DNA of 42,308 nt from an uncultured Eubacterium sp. (GTDB taxonomy: Bacteria > Bacillota > Clostridia > Lachnospirales > Lachnospiraceae): NCBI GenBank assembly GCA_948579355.1, contig CAPAOV010000023.1, positions 1 to 42,308 on the forward strand, in the 5' to 3' direction. Shown one piece after another: positions 26,323 through 34,746 of the stretch (positions within the stretch are counted from its first letter, which is position 1; every line of letters begins with the position of its first letter). The notes under the pieces were generated by a model. It ran no database searches. It saw only the letters and a list, made by a program, of their open reading frames with translations, and was not told where the DNA came from. The translations under genes were made by a program, and so were the position numbers.

Positions 26323-26486
26323 GAGTAGCACTCCATCATTGCGATGACAGTCGCATGGTTCTTCACCATACGCCCAGGAAGAAAATCTACAGGTATTTCC
26401 CCCTTCGGCAGACGTTCCTTTCACGACTCTTCTCTCATGCCTGCCATGTCCAAGCCGTTACTGATAAAATCTGCGCCTCTACTTAC
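26323..26486 (-). promoter_or_regulatory. lysine riboswitch (L-box)
   Basis: Read on the minus strand, the conserved L-box blocks occur in order: GTAGAGGCGCAGA at the 5' side of P1 (from 26482), GTGAAAGGAACGTCTGCCGAAG in the core, CTGGGCG, GACTGTC, and the P1 closing strand GGAGTGCTAC. The order and spacing match lysine aptamers known upstream of lysC and dapA in Firmicutes. A terminator hairpin follows directly. The target is the operon beginning with dapA. Confidence 0.92.
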
Positions 26487-26493
26487 ATGTATA

Positions 26494-26522
26494 AGAATAT
26501 CACTCTTCTCCTTACAGGTCAA
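26494..26522 (-). promoter_or_regulatory. promoter of the dapA operon, overlapping the ssb-like stop
   Basis: The minus strand has TTGACC (26517-26522), 17 bases, then TATTCT (26494-26499). Transcription would begin near 26487, exactly at the start of the lysine aptamer. The -35 covers the last sense codons of the upstream gene. Confidence 0.6.
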
Positions 26523-27204
26523 GAGTTTCTTCCTCGTCTTCCTCCGAAATTTCAGATGCGGCAATCACCTCTCCGCTCTCCTCAACACGCTCTAACTTGC
26601 TGACTGAAATCTCATAGGCAATTCTTGTCTCATATTCCTCATCCCCTACTTGCTTTTGATACTCTCTGCTCTGGATTCTGCCCCATAACTGGACATGTTC
26701 ACCAACTTCAAACCCATCCGCATATCGGGCATTCCGTCCCCAGCAGATACATGGGATATAATCCGATTTACCGTAAGAGCGGTTTACTGCCACAAGCAAG
26801 TCCGCAATTTCCCTGCCCAAAGGCGTTTTCCGGTATACAGGAGGTTTACACAAATAGCCGTCGAGAAATATGTAGTTTGGTTTCTCGACTTCATTCTCTA
26901 ATTCATCCACACGTACGTCGCGCACAAAAACAGAAAGTACAAGACGGTTATGATTCTCTTCGTGACGGTTATAGGAGCGGAACTGACCGCTTGCTTCCAT
27001 ATACATACCGCGGTAATCTTTTGTTACATCAAGAAGCCTTTCCGATATCATAAGCGGTATCGTATCAAACACCTGACTCAATCGTTTTACCGAAAGGTAA
27101 ACCATATAAAATCCTTCGCCATATACCTCATGACTAAAGGTAAAATCACTGACTACCTCACCATAAATATTCACTTGATTGTTCCCTAAAATCTTATCTG
27201 CCAT
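26512..27204 (-). CDS. single-stranded DNA-binding-like protein with tandem OB folds
   Basis: A 230-residue protein that appears to contain two OB-fold units: about 8-105 (NQVNIYGEVVSD ... YMVYLSVKR) and about 112-205 (NYIFLDGYLCKPPVYRKTPLGREIADLLVAVNR split by a loop, then IPCICWGRNARYAD). The second half closely resembles bacterial SSB (CICWGRNA, VQLWGRIQSREYQK). The acidic tail EISEEDEEETLDL recalls SSB C-terminal tips, although the classical DDDIPF is absent. It may be a divergent or auxiliary SSB, and its position ahead of the dapA-priA operon is compatible with a replication role. GGGGG precedes the ATG at 27204. Confidence 0.75.
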   Translation of the reverse strand: MADKILGNNQVNIYGEVVSDFTFSHEVYGEGFYMVYLSVKRLSQVFDTIPLMISERLLDVTKDYRGMYMEASGQFRSYNRHEENHNRLVLSVFVRDVRVDELENEVEKPNYIFLDGYLCKPPVYRKTPLGREIADLLVAVNRSYGKSDYIPCICWGRNARYADGFEVGEHVQLWGRIQSREYQKQVGDEEYETRIAYEISVSKLERVEESGEVIAASEISEEDEEETLDL

Positions 27205-27271
27205 ATTTAAATGACCCCCTTTGTTTATTTGCTGCTCTTCTCAAGCATTTTTCTATACATAGTATATATAT

Positions 27272-27316
27272 GAGGGCATATTCCATTTTAGAACTATTTT
27301 TTCGCTATAAGCCCTC
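27272..27316 (-). other. hairpin in the leader of the ssb-like gene
   Basis: GAGGGC (minus strand, 27311-27316) and GCCCTC (27272-27277) form a stem with partly paired AT flanks and a loop of about 25 bases. It lies between the promoter at 27339-27367 and the ssb-like start. No T-run follows, so it is not a terminator. Its role is unknown. Confidence 0.3.
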
Positions 27317-27338
27317 TTTTCTCCCTCGTGTGTCTGAA

Positions 27339-27367
27339 AGAATAACATATACAAACAAATTTTGCAA
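27339..27367 (-). promoter_or_regulatory. promoter of the ssb-like gene
   Basis: The minus strand carries TTGCAA (27362-27367), a 17-base spacer and TATTCT (27339-27344), about 135 bases before the start codon. An alternative pair, TTGATA and TATATG with a 16-base spacer, overlaps it. Confidence 0.5.
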
Positions 27368-27424
27368 TATCAAAATTTTTCTTTTCAAACGGAGTCTCCA
27401 CGGCAAAGACATTCCATTAGGGAA

Positions 27425-27461
27425 AATGGGCAGCCCCCCTCACTGAACAAGACTACCCATT
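27425..27461 (-). terminator. hairpin downstream of ilvC
   Basis: AATGGGTAG and CTGCCCATT (minus strand) form a nine-base stem with one wobble and a loop of 19 bases, beginning 14 bases after the ilvC stop. Only a short T-run (TT, then CCC) follows, so termination may be inefficient. Confidence 0.5.
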
Positions 27462-27474
27462 AATTTAGTACAAT

Positions 27475-28497
27475 TTAATTGTTAATTAATTTGTCTTCAC
27501 CATTCCAACTATATAACTTTCGAATGTCTTCACCAACAAGTTCCGACTGGTGCTCGGAAGCCAACTTTCTCATCGCCTTAAAGTGAGCCTGACCGCCTGC
27601 TTCCGACATATCCAATAAAAATTCTTTTGCAAAAGAACCATCCTGAATATCAGAAAGTATTTTTTTCATTGCTTTCTTTGTATCCTCTGTAATAATCTTT
27701 GGCCCGGTTACATAATCACCATACTCCGCCGTGTTGGAAATGGAATATCTCATGCCTGCAAATCCACTCTGATAAATCAAATCTACAATCAGCTTCATTT
27801 CGTGGATACACTCAAAGTATGCATTACGTGGGTCGTATCCCGCCTCACACAAAGTCTCAAATCCTGCCTGCATCAAAGCACAGACGCCGCCGCAAAGAAC
27901 TGCCTGTTCACCAAACAAGTCAGTCTCCGTCTCCGTTCTGAAATCCGTCTCCAGCACGCCGGCTCTTGCTCCGCCAATCGCTAACGCATAAGCTAACGCT
28001 TTCTCCTTTGCCTTTCCTGTTGCATCCTGATGTACGGCAATCAGACACGGAACGCCTTTGTCTGCCTGATATTCACTGCGAACAGTATGTCCCGGCCCTT
28101 TCGGTGCAATCATCGTTACATCTACGTCTGCCGGTGGAACAATCTGGTTAAAATGAATGTTAAAACCATGAGCAAACATCAACATATTGCCTGCCTCCAG
28201 ATTTGGCTCAATGGATTCTTTGTAGAGCGCAGCCTGCAACTCATCATTAATCAAAATCATAATGATATCTGCTTTTTTAGCAGCTTCTGCTGCCGTATAT
28301 ACTTCAAATCCCTGTTCCTCTGCTCTCTTCCATGATTTGGAACCCTCATAAAGTCCGATAATTACATGGCATCCGGATTCCTTTGCATTCAATGCATGTG
28401 CATGTCCCTGACTGCCATATCCGATAACGGCGATGGTCTGGCCATCCAATGCAGCTAAATTACAGTCATCCTGATAATAAATCTTTGCTTCTGACAT
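27475..28497 (-). CDS. ilvC: ketol-acid reductoisomerase
   Basis: Class I enzyme of valine, isoleucine and leucine synthesis: isomerises and reduces acetolactate or acetohydroxybutyrate using NAD(P)H and magnesium. It has 340 residues. The N-terminal Rossmann motif is GYGSQGHAHA; the metal-binding D and E of DLFGEQAVLCGG and E residues of the C-terminal helical domain are present. The start is the ATG at 28497 with AGGAGG eight bases upstream; an in-frame GTG two codons earlier is too close to that site. It follows ilvN by about 77 bases. Confidence 0.96.
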   Translation of the reverse strand: MSEAKIYYQDDCNLAALDGQTIAVIGYGSQGHAHALNAKESGCHVIIGLYEGSKSWKRAEEQGFEVYTAAEAAKKADIIMILINDELQAALYKESIEPNLEAGNMLMFAHGFNIHFNQIVPPADVDVTMIAPKGPGHTVRSEYQADKGVPCLIAVHQDATGKAKEKALAYALAIGGARAGVLETDFRTETETDLFGEQAVLCGGVCALMQAGFETLCEAGYDPRNAYFECIHEMKLIVDLIYQSGFAGMRYSISNTAEYGDYVTGPKIITEDTKKAMKKILSDIQDGSFAKEFLLDMSEAGGQAHFKAMRKLASEHQSELVGEDIRKLYSWNGEDKLINN

Positions 28498-28574
28498 ATT
28501 CACAGCCTCCTAAATATTTTGTATTTAAAGCCTATCCGGGCGTATAAAACCCCGTGGATGGTTTTCAAAAAATG

Positions 28575-29075
28575 TTATACTGACTTCTGCTCGTCATAAA
28601 ATCCTCTCGCCAGTCCGGAAATACCCGTACGAACCAGCTCTTTTATCTCATAACCTTCAATCAGCTTGATAAAAGCATCTAGCTTTTCCTGATTTCCCGT
28701 CAATTCAATCATCATCGAATTGTCCGCTACATCAACAATCTTAGCGCGGAATATTTCTACAATCGCATTAATCGCCGGTCTGGCCTCACGATTAGCTTCC
28801 ACTTTTACTAAAATCAGCTCGCGGCACACAGATGCTTCACCTGTCAATTGTTTTACGGATTTCACATCTTCCAGCTTATTCACCTGTTTCTCAATCTGCT
28901 CTAAAACGATATCATCACCGGTCACTGATACAGTCATACGTGAAAAGGCAGGATTTTCCGTCTCGCCAACTGTCAGACTGTCAATGTTGTAGCCACGGCG
29001 GCTGAACAATCCCGTAACCCGGCTCAGTACACCCGAAGTATTATTTACCAATATGGACAGAACCACTTTACTCAT
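28575..29075 (-). CDS. ilvN: acetolactate synthase small (regulatory) subunit
   Basis: Regulatory subunit of acetohydroxyacid synthase, giving valine feedback control to the catalytic subunit, which is not in this window. It has 166 residues. The N-terminal ACT domain starts VLSILVNNTSGVLSRVTGLFSRRGYNIDSLTVG, here split as VNNTSGVLSRV plus FSRRGYNIDS; the C-terminal domain has IVEIFRAKIVDV and SGLARGF. GGGGGAAG precedes the ATG. It is transcribed with ilvC from its own promoter at 29127-29155. No T-box or leucine-rich leader peptide is seen upstream. Confidence 0.95.
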   Translation of the reverse strand: MSKVVLSILVNNTSGVLSRVTGLFSRRGYNIDSLTVGETENPAFSRMTVSVTGDDIVLEQIEKQVNKLEDVKSVKQLTGEASVCRELILVKVEANREARPAINAIVEIFRAKIVDVADNSMMIELTGNQEKLDAFIKLIEGYEIKELVRTGISGLARGFYDEQKSV

Positions 29076-29126
29076 GTGTTTCTTCCCCCTTTTATCAAGA
29101 TAAATCGTCTTTCTGACACTCTCTCC

Positions 29127-29155
29127 ATTGTAGCAACATCGCGGAATATTGTCAA
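29127..29155 (-). promoter_or_regulatory. consensus promoter of ilvN-ilvC
   Basis: The minus strand carries TTGACA (29150-29155), a 17-base spacer and TACAAT (29127-29132). The TGA of the upstream LCP gene is part of the -35 hexamer. This is the best sigma-A match in the window. Confidence 0.75.
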
Positions 29156-30177
29156 CTCTTAAAGAGGAACTTCTTTAATGCCGCCTTATTTGCTGACAAA
29201 TCCGGTACTAGACATTGATCCCCCCGAATCTTCTGCGACGTATATCCCCCCTCAATCGGCAGGCTGAATTGATGTAGCTTTGTTGTTCCCATGCGGAAAA
29301 TCGTCATCAGATAAGTGTAAACTTCATCCTTATCAATATCGGTCTTGATATTTGGCATGATTACCTCCGCCAGTTTCAACAGCTCATCCGGCGACAACTG
29401 TCTGGCTTTTTTTAAAACTGCCTGTATCGTGAGACGCTGGCGCTCCGTCCGTCCGTAATCGTCTCCTTTTCCGCTGGCCGTATAAACCCCCGGCAAACGA
29501 CCATCCGGCTGTCTTTTACCATGACGGATACGACAATATCCCAACGCCTGATAACCGTTGAATATCTGCTTTCCCTTTTTCACTGCCCGATACTTTCTTC
29601 TCTTAATGTAATTTGTCTGGCGCAGATTAATAGCTTCTGATTCTGTCAGATTCACTTCAACGCCGCCAAGTTCATCAATAACATTGACAAATGCGTCAAA
29701 GTTTACTTCCATATAGCCATCCATCTTTATGCCAAAATTTTTCACAAGCGTCTTGTATAACAGCTTGATGCCTCCAAACGAGTACGCTGCATTTAATTTC
29801 CTGCCGCCATAACCGGGAATATCCACATACATATCCCGCATTAAAGATGTTAGCTTTAACTTATTGTGTTTGATGTCCATCGTGGCAATCATCATCGAAT
29901 CCGAACGCCTATCCACGTCTTTGTCCTGCTCGTCATTGTTTTTATCCGCACCAACTAACAATATATTAACCACATCGGTATCACTGTCCAGTTTGTATTG
30001 GCTTAAATCCATATCGGATATCGTTCCCGAATTATCAAAATTCATTAGCGCAAGCATACTGTCACTCGTATGCTTGACATAGGCAAGAGCGCTGCCCGCC
30101 GTCATGGAAATCAAAATTCCCAACACCAAAAACACCCTCGCTACAATCTTTCCCTTTCTTCTTCCTTTCCTCGCCAT
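29152..30177 (-). CDS. LytR-CpsA-Psr (LCP) family protein
   Basis: LCP enzymes transfer lipid-linked wall polymers (teichoic acid or capsule type) onto peptidoglycan at the outer membrane face. This one has 341 residues: a basic cytoplasmic start (MARKGRRKGK), one membrane anchor (about 12-33), and the LCP domain (about 65-265). Conserved pyrophosphate-binding residues are seen in VDRRSDSMM, LTSLMRDMYVDIPG and the RIRHGK ... DDYGRTERQR segment. It follows two glycosyltransferase genes, consistent with a surface polysaccharide role. AAGGGTGAG precedes the ATG. Confidence 0.92.
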   Translation of the reverse strand: MARKGRRKGKIVARVFLVLGILISMTAGSALAYVKHTSDSMLALMNFDNSGTISDMDLSQYKLDSDTDVVNILLVGADKNNDEQDKDVDRRSDSMMIATMDIKHNKLKLTSLMRDMYVDIPGYGGRKLNAAYSFGGIKLLYKTLVKNFGIKMDGYMEVNFDAFVNVIDELGGVEVNLTESEAINLRQTNYIKRRKYRAVKKGKQIFNGYQALGYCRIRHGKRQPDGRLPGVYTASGKGDDYGRTERQRLTIQAVLKKARQLSPDELLKLAEVIMPNIKTDIDKDEVYTYLMTIFRMGTTKLHQFSLPIEGGYTSQKIRGDQCLVPDLSANKAALKKFLFKS

Positions 30178-30219
30178 GTTCTCACCCTTTCCTTATCTAC
30201 TGTTGATTGCCGTGTCCAA

Positions 30220-31143
30220 CTACATCATTAACAGCAACCCGACATTGCGTACAAAACCGCTCTTGTAAAATCCATTGGCAATCAGCCGTATGCGTCTGCC
30301 AAACCACCCCTGTCTTTCAAGGCCGGCAAATTGTTCGGCAATCCGGATTTGTTCCGCTGTCATCTGCTGACGGAAACATTTTAAAAAAGCCGCTCCCTGC
30401 CGATACGTCCGCTGTAATACACCGCGCTGTCTCTTTATATGCGATACCCGCTCCCTGACATACCCGCCATACGCCTCTCCGCCAATCATGTTGCCGCTAT
30501 GCTGCCGGTACAACAAGGTCGGTTCGTCCAAATATTCAATTCTTCCAAAATGGCTGCAAATCAATGCCAGCCACCAGTCATGCACACGGATTTCTTCCGG
30601 CAGTTCATGTAAATAATCACGCATTTTTCCATTGACCATAATCGTACAGCCAATACACTTATTTTCCATAAAAAGATGTGGTGTGTCAACCTTTTTCGTA
30701 TTCAAATGTGAAGTCGCATGAAATCGCCCCAGTTTTTGGCGGGTTCCACTGTCGTAATTCATAGCGTCACTGTAAACTAAAACGGGGACATTGGCGTTTT
30801 CTCTCTCTGTCTGTTTCATTTTGTCCAGCGTCCGCTCCACTTTATCGTTATACCAGATGTCATCCTGGTCACATAACATCATATAGGAGGCGCGGCTTCT
30901 CTGCAGCGCCTTTAAAAAATTTTTCACATACCCCTGATTCGTCTCATTCCTGTGCAGTGAAAACCGTCTATCCTTTTCACAATATTCTTCGGCAATCGCC
31001 AGTGTCTCGTCTGAAGAACCATCATCACAAATCTCTACTGCAATATTTTCGTAACTCTGCGATAACAAAGAATCTAATTGTTCTCTCAAAAACTTTTCTC
31101 CATTATAAGTGGCTACCACAATAAGAACCGTATCCTGTTTCAC
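30220..31143 (-). CDS. GT2 family glycosyltransferase (rhamnosyltransferase-like)
   Basis: A GT-A fold glycosyltransferase of 307 residues, probably adding a sugar to a cell-surface polysaccharide. Motifs are VVATYNGEKFLREQLDSLL at the N-terminus (read as ATYNGEKF), CDDGSSDET, and the DQDD metal site in MLCDQDDIW. The start is the GTG at 31141-31143: GGAGG stands eight bases upstream and the codon overlaps the preceding gene's stop as GTGA. A TTG five codons earlier is the alternative. It is translationally coupled to the GT2 gene before it. Confidence 0.9.
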   Translation of the reverse strand: MKQDTVLIVVATYNGEKFLREQLDSLLSQSYENIAVEICDDGSSDETLAIAEEYCEKDRRFSLHRNETNQGYVKNFLKALQRSRASYMMLCDQDDIWYNDKVERTLDKMKQTERENANVPVLVYSDAMNYDSGTRQKLGRFHATSHLNTKKVDTPHLFMENKCIGCTIMVNGKMRDYLHELPEEIRVHDWWLALICSHFGRIEYLDEPTLLYRQHSGNMIGGEAYGGYVRERVSHIKRQRGVLQRTYRQGAAFLKCFRQQMTAEQIRIAEQFAGLERQGWFGRRIRLIANGFYKSGFVRNVGLLLMM

Positions 31144-32066
31144 TTCCCATCCCTCCAATACGACTTATTCATTGACATCCTGCGTACAAGCCAAAGTGGG
31201 AGGCTTTTATATTTTTTCCCAAAACGATATCCTAAAAATTTGAATCCACTCTGCAAAACTAAATCCGGAATTAAATACCATTTTCCGTTCTTCATCAAAT
31301 ATTTCATCGTATCTTTGACAAGACGCACACCTTCTGTCTCTGATTTTACACCGTCAAAAATTTCCTTATACTGACGCTGCGAAACGGCCAAATCAAAGTT
31401 TCTTGTAAACTGTTGGCGGTAAGTATATTTATGCGCATGTACAACTTCTGCTTCCGCAACATAGGCAATCTTATATCCCGCACCGATTATATGTGCCGCC
31501 ATAATCATGTCTTCATTAAAAATCGTATGAAGCACAAAACCTCCCATCTCTTCATAAACACGCTTCCGGTACATCGCACAGACATTAGAGCAGAAATAAG
31601 TTTTTATTCCCAAGCGCGGTAAATCCTCCCGGCTTTTTATACTGCTGCTGTCCGGATAATTGAATTGCCGGGTATACTGCTCTATAATTCCTGTCCGTTC
31701 TGTCGGCAATTGTCTGGCATATGCGGTGGCAACCGCCTCTTCTTCCAGCGCACCCAGCATTTTCTCTATGAGAAATTCATCTACGGGAACAGCATCCTGT
31801 GTCATAAAGAGCATAAATTCAGCCTGCGACAATGCGGCTCCCTGATTTCTTGTTCCCCCATGGTCAAAGTCTTTCTTCTCAACAGGCGTAATAACAGCAT
31901 TTTCCAGCGTCTGCAAAAGATTCCGTACTTTCACATCTTCTTCTGTGCCCGTCAATGTCTGCATAAAGAAAATATGAGCGGGCTGTACGGTCTGTTCTTT
32001 TAGTCTTTCAATAAGCCGCTCCAGCTTTTCATCCGGACAGTACACCGGAATGATTACATCTACCAT
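31140..32066 (-). CDS. GT2 family glycosyltransferase (rhamnosyltransferase-like)
   Basis: A 308-residue GT2 enzyme. The N-terminus is VDVIIPVYCPDEKLERLI; the nucleotide-sugar region has KKDFDHGGTRNQGA, a motif common in rhamnosyltransferases, and the metal-binding D is in MTQDAVPVD. The acceptor domain has GGFVLHTIFNEDMIMAAHI with the ED pair. It begins 20 bases after metH with AAAGGAGAGG upstream, and its last four bases overlap the next GT2 gene. The donor sugar is unproven. Confidence 0.9.
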   Translation of the reverse strand: MVDVIIPVYCPDEKLERLIERLKEQTVQPAHIFFMQTLTGTEEDVKVRNLLQTLENAVITPVEKKDFDHGGTRNQGAALSQAEFMLFMTQDAVPVDEFLIEKMLGALEEEAVATAYARQLPTERTGIIEQYTRQFNYPDSSSIKSREDLPRLGIKTYFCSNVCAMYRKRVYEEMGGFVLHTIFNEDMIMAAHIIGAGYKIAYVAEAEVVHAHKYTYRQQFTRNFDLAVSQRQYKEIFDGVKSETEGVRLVKDTMKYLMKNGKWYLIPDLVLQSGFKFLGYRFGKKYKSLPLWLVRRMSMNKSYWRDGK

Positions 32067-32086
32067 ACCCTTTCCTCTCCTTTGCG

Positions 32087-34501
32087 CTATCTCTCCTGTA
32101 ATAATTTGTTTACCAGCCGCACAGCGTCCTGCGCATCTTCCGAATAGCCGTCTGCTCCGATTTCTTTCGCAAAATTCTCTGTGACAACAGCTCCGCCAAT
32201 AATTATTTTTGCCTTTATCCCCTGAGCCCTTGCCTGCTCTACTACCGTCTTCATCTCCATCATTGTCGTCGTCATAAGGGCGGAAAGCCCAATAACGGAT
32301 GCATCGTGCTCCACTGCCGCATCAATAATTTGCTGAGCATCTACATCTTTTCCTAAATCAATCACTTCATATCCATAATTTTTTAACATTAAAACGACCA
32401 GATTCTTTCCTATGTCATGGATATCTCCTTTTACTGTCGCCATCACAATAGTTGCCAATTTTTTATTTCCTCTTTCTTTTGCCAGCAATGGCTCCAGACG
32501 GGTAATTGCTTTTTCCATCGCCTCGGCGCTGCCGATAAGCTGTGGAAGAAAATACGTCTTCTGCTCAAATAATTTACCGACGTAATGAATGGCTGGTATC
32601 AGTTGCTCATCAACGATTTCTGTCGGTTTAACTCCTCGCTCCAGCTCCTTTTGCAGCAGTTCCGGCACGTGACTGCTCTTTCCTTTTACGACTGCCATAT
32701 AGAGTGGCGAACCGGCAATCTCTTCTTTTTTCGTCTCTTTTTTTGCTGTCGTTACCGTTGTCTGTGACACCCCTTCAATATAACGGATATCCGCTTCATC
32801 CTTATTTAACAGTAAATCAGCGGCCAAAGCGGCATTCATCAACAACATCTGCGATGGATTGGCAATCGCCATCGTCAAGCCCTCCCGAATCGCCAGCGTC
32901 AAAAACGCTGTATTGACAAATACTCTCTCCGGCAAGCCAAAGGAAATATTGGACAGACCGCAGACAGTCGCCACACCCAAATCCTCTTTACAATAACGAA
33001 TGGTGTGAAACACTTCCCACGCGGCATTTTTATTAGCTCCTATCGTTGTCACCAGACCATCGACGATAATATCGGATTCGGTCAATCCCTGTTTTTTTGC
33101 CTTCTCGATAATCGTATGGATAATCTCCCGCTTCTCTTCCTCATTTTGCGGCAGTCCTTTCTCTGACAGAGGCAGGAGAATAAACATGGCTCCATACTTT
33201 TTGGCGAGCGGAATCAATGTCTCGAACTTCTCTTTTTCCAGTGAAATCGAATTAATCAGCGCTCGTCCCGGATAAATCCGCAGTGCCGCCTCGACAACAT
33301 CCACGTAACTGGAATCAATGCTCAACGGTACATCTACCGTCATCGTCAGTTCTTTCACCGCCCGCAGCATCATCTCTTTTTCATCAATGCCATTCATTCC
33401 CATATTGACGTCCAGAATGCATGCTCCCTTGTCAACCTGCTCTTCTGCCATATCGAGTGCCATATCAAGCGAGCCCTGCCGCAGCTCTTCCTGTAGCAGC
33501 TTTTTCCCCGTCGGATTAATGCGTTCGCCTATGACAAGAAAACGTCCGTCGAGATGAATCGGCGTCACGGTTCTCTCCGTCGTCAAAGCACGGATTTCTT
33601 TTTTCTCACATGGTGAAAATGTTTGCTTGTCCACCACCTTCTTTAAGGCATGAATATGCTCCGGTGTCGTGCCGCAGCATCCGCCCAGTACCGTGGCTCC
33701 CGCTTCTATTAAAGGCAGCATATTTTTGGCAAATTCTCCGGCTGCCATCCCGTACTTAGTCTCTCCATCTACTAAAACCGGCAATCCCGCGTTTGGTTTT
33801 ACAACAATCGGAATTGACGCATATTTTTTCATCTGCTTTACAGCATCTATCATGGCGTCCGGTCCGGTTGAGCAGTTGATACCAACCGCATCCGCTCCCA
33901 TCGCCTGCAGGACAACCATTGCAGTCTCCGGATTGGTTCCGTATAACGTTCTGCCATCCTCCTGATAGGTAAGCGTCACGATTGACGGCAAATCACAACT
34001 CTCCTTGACCGCCAACAGCGCAGCACGACATTCCTGTAAACTCATCATTGTCTCAATGGCAAAGCCATCGACCCCCTCTTTTTCAAGAAAAGAAACCTGC
34101 TGCTTGTACACATGGACAAGTTCTTCGAAAGGAAGCGTCCCCACCGGTTCTAACTGCACGCCGGTCATTGATATATCGCCGAGCATATAAATTCTGCGCT
34201 CCACGCCACTCTCCGCAATTGCTCTTTTTGTCAGACCGACAAGCTGCCGTATTAGCTCTTCCTGCTGTCCATCTAAACCGTACTCCGCCAGTTTAATCGT
34301 CGTACTGGTAAACGTCGGCGTGTACAATACATCCGACCCCGCCTCTATATATCGTTTCTGTAATGCCACAAAAATATCCGGATGATTTACAATCCACTGC
34401 TCCGGACATTCTCCGCTCTTCATCCCTGCTTCCTGAAGATTTGAACCGGTAGCGCCATCCAATAATACAAATCCCTGTCTCAAAAACTCACGAAAATTCA
34501 C
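32087..34501 (-). CDS. metH: cobalamin-dependent methionine synthase, short form
   Basis: Transfers a methyl group from 5-methyltetrahydrofolate to homocysteine through cobalamin. It has 804 residues: homocysteine-binding domain (about 1-285) with zinc-ligand cysteines in GINCSTG and GGCCGTTPEH, pterin-binding domain (about 310-580, beginning LVIGERINPTGKK), B12 cap, and Rossmann-type B12 domain with the base-off signature GDIHDIGKN. The C-terminal SAM-dependent reactivation domain of the E. coli enzyme is missing, as in many anaerobes, where a separate protein reactivates the cofactor. The start is the GTG at 34499-34501 with GAGG eight bases upstream. It leads an unexpected operon with GT2 and LCP genes. 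Confidence 0.93.
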   Translation of the reverse strand: MNFREFLRQGFVLLDGATGSNLQEAGMKSGECPEQWIVNHPDIFVALQKRYIEAGSDVLYTPTFTSTTIKLAEYGLDGQQEELIRQLVGLTKRAIAESGVERRIYMLGDISMTGVQLEPVGTLPFEELVHVYKQQVSFLEKEGVDGFAIETMMSLQECRAALLAVKESCDLPSIVTLTYQEDGRTLYGTNPETAMVVLQAMGADAVGINCSTGPDAMIDAVKQMKKYASIPIVVKPNAGLPVLVDGETKYGMAAGEFAKNMLPLIEAGATVLGGCCGTTPEHIHALKKVVDKQTFSPCEKKEIRALTTERTVTPIHLDGRFLVIGERINPTGKKLLQEELRQGSLDMALDMAEEQVDKGACILDVNMGMNGIDEKEMMLRAVKELTMTVDVPLSIDSSYVDVVEAALRIYPGRALINSISLEKEKFETLIPLAKKYGAMFILLPLSEKGLPQNEEEKREIIHTIIEKAKKQGLTESDIIVDGLVTTIGANKNAAWEVFHTIRYCKEDLGVATVCGLSNISFGLPERVFVNTAFLTLAIREGLTMAIANPSQMLLMNAALAADLLLNKDEADIRYIEGVSQTTVTTAKKETKKEEIAGSPLYMAVVKGKSSHVPELLQKELERGVKPTEIVDEQLIPAIHYVGKLFEQKTYFLPQLIGSAEAMEKAITRLEPLLAKERGNKKLATIVMATVKGDIHDIGKNLVVLMLKNYGYEVIDLGKDVDAQQIIDAAVEHDASVIGLSALMTTTMMEMKTVVEQARAQGIKAKIIIGGAVVTENFAKEIGADGYSEDAQDAVRLVNKLLQER

Positions 34502-34526
34502 CGTTTCATCCTCACTTTCTCGTCAA

Positions 34527-34569
34527 AAAACTCTCTGTTCATAACAGAATACCATGAATAGAGAGTTTT
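34527..34569. terminator. bidirectional hairpin that encloses the metH promoter
   Basis: A 16-base stem (34527-34542 with 34554-34569, one G-T pair) closes an 11-base loop and is flanked by A/T runs on both sides, so it can terminate in either direction. It ends transcription arriving from the accessory locus. The metH -10 lies in its loop and the spacer lies in one arm. Confidence 0.75.
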
Positions 34570-34574
34570 TGCAA
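34546..34574 (-). promoter_or_regulatory. metH promoter within the hairpin
   Basis: The minus strand has TTGCAA (34569-34574), 17 bases, then TATTCT (34546-34551). The predicted start leaves about 35 bases to the GTG start codon. Confidence 0.5.
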
Positions 34575-34632
34575 TTTTATTAAATTATCTTTTTGTTTTG
34601 TATAAGCATCATATTATGCTGCTTTCCATTTC

Positions 34633-34746
34633 TCAGATTTCCGTCTTCTCTCCCGCGTAATCCATATGATACAAAAAGTCTGCATGGTTTTCCGGAACAT
34701 TTTCGTCGCCATCTGCACATCGTTCATCATATTCTCTTATCCACAT
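34633..34746 (-). other. possible small ORF or gene remnant
   Basis: A 37-codon ORF from ATG 34746 encodes MWIREYDERCADGDENV and then a charged stretch ending HMDYAGEKTEI. The frame is open a further 16 codons upstream with natural-looking composition but no start codon. No good binding site precedes the ATG, so it is more likely a decayed gene tail than an active gene. I do not recognise it. The 312-base gap 34502-34813 contains this, the hairpin and the metH promoter. Confidence 0.3.

Noticed and set aside
29076..29151. T-box or leader-peptide attenuator before ilvN
   Set aside because: The space is only 76 bases, with a plain consensus promoter and no T-box sequence, branched-chain codon run or terminator.
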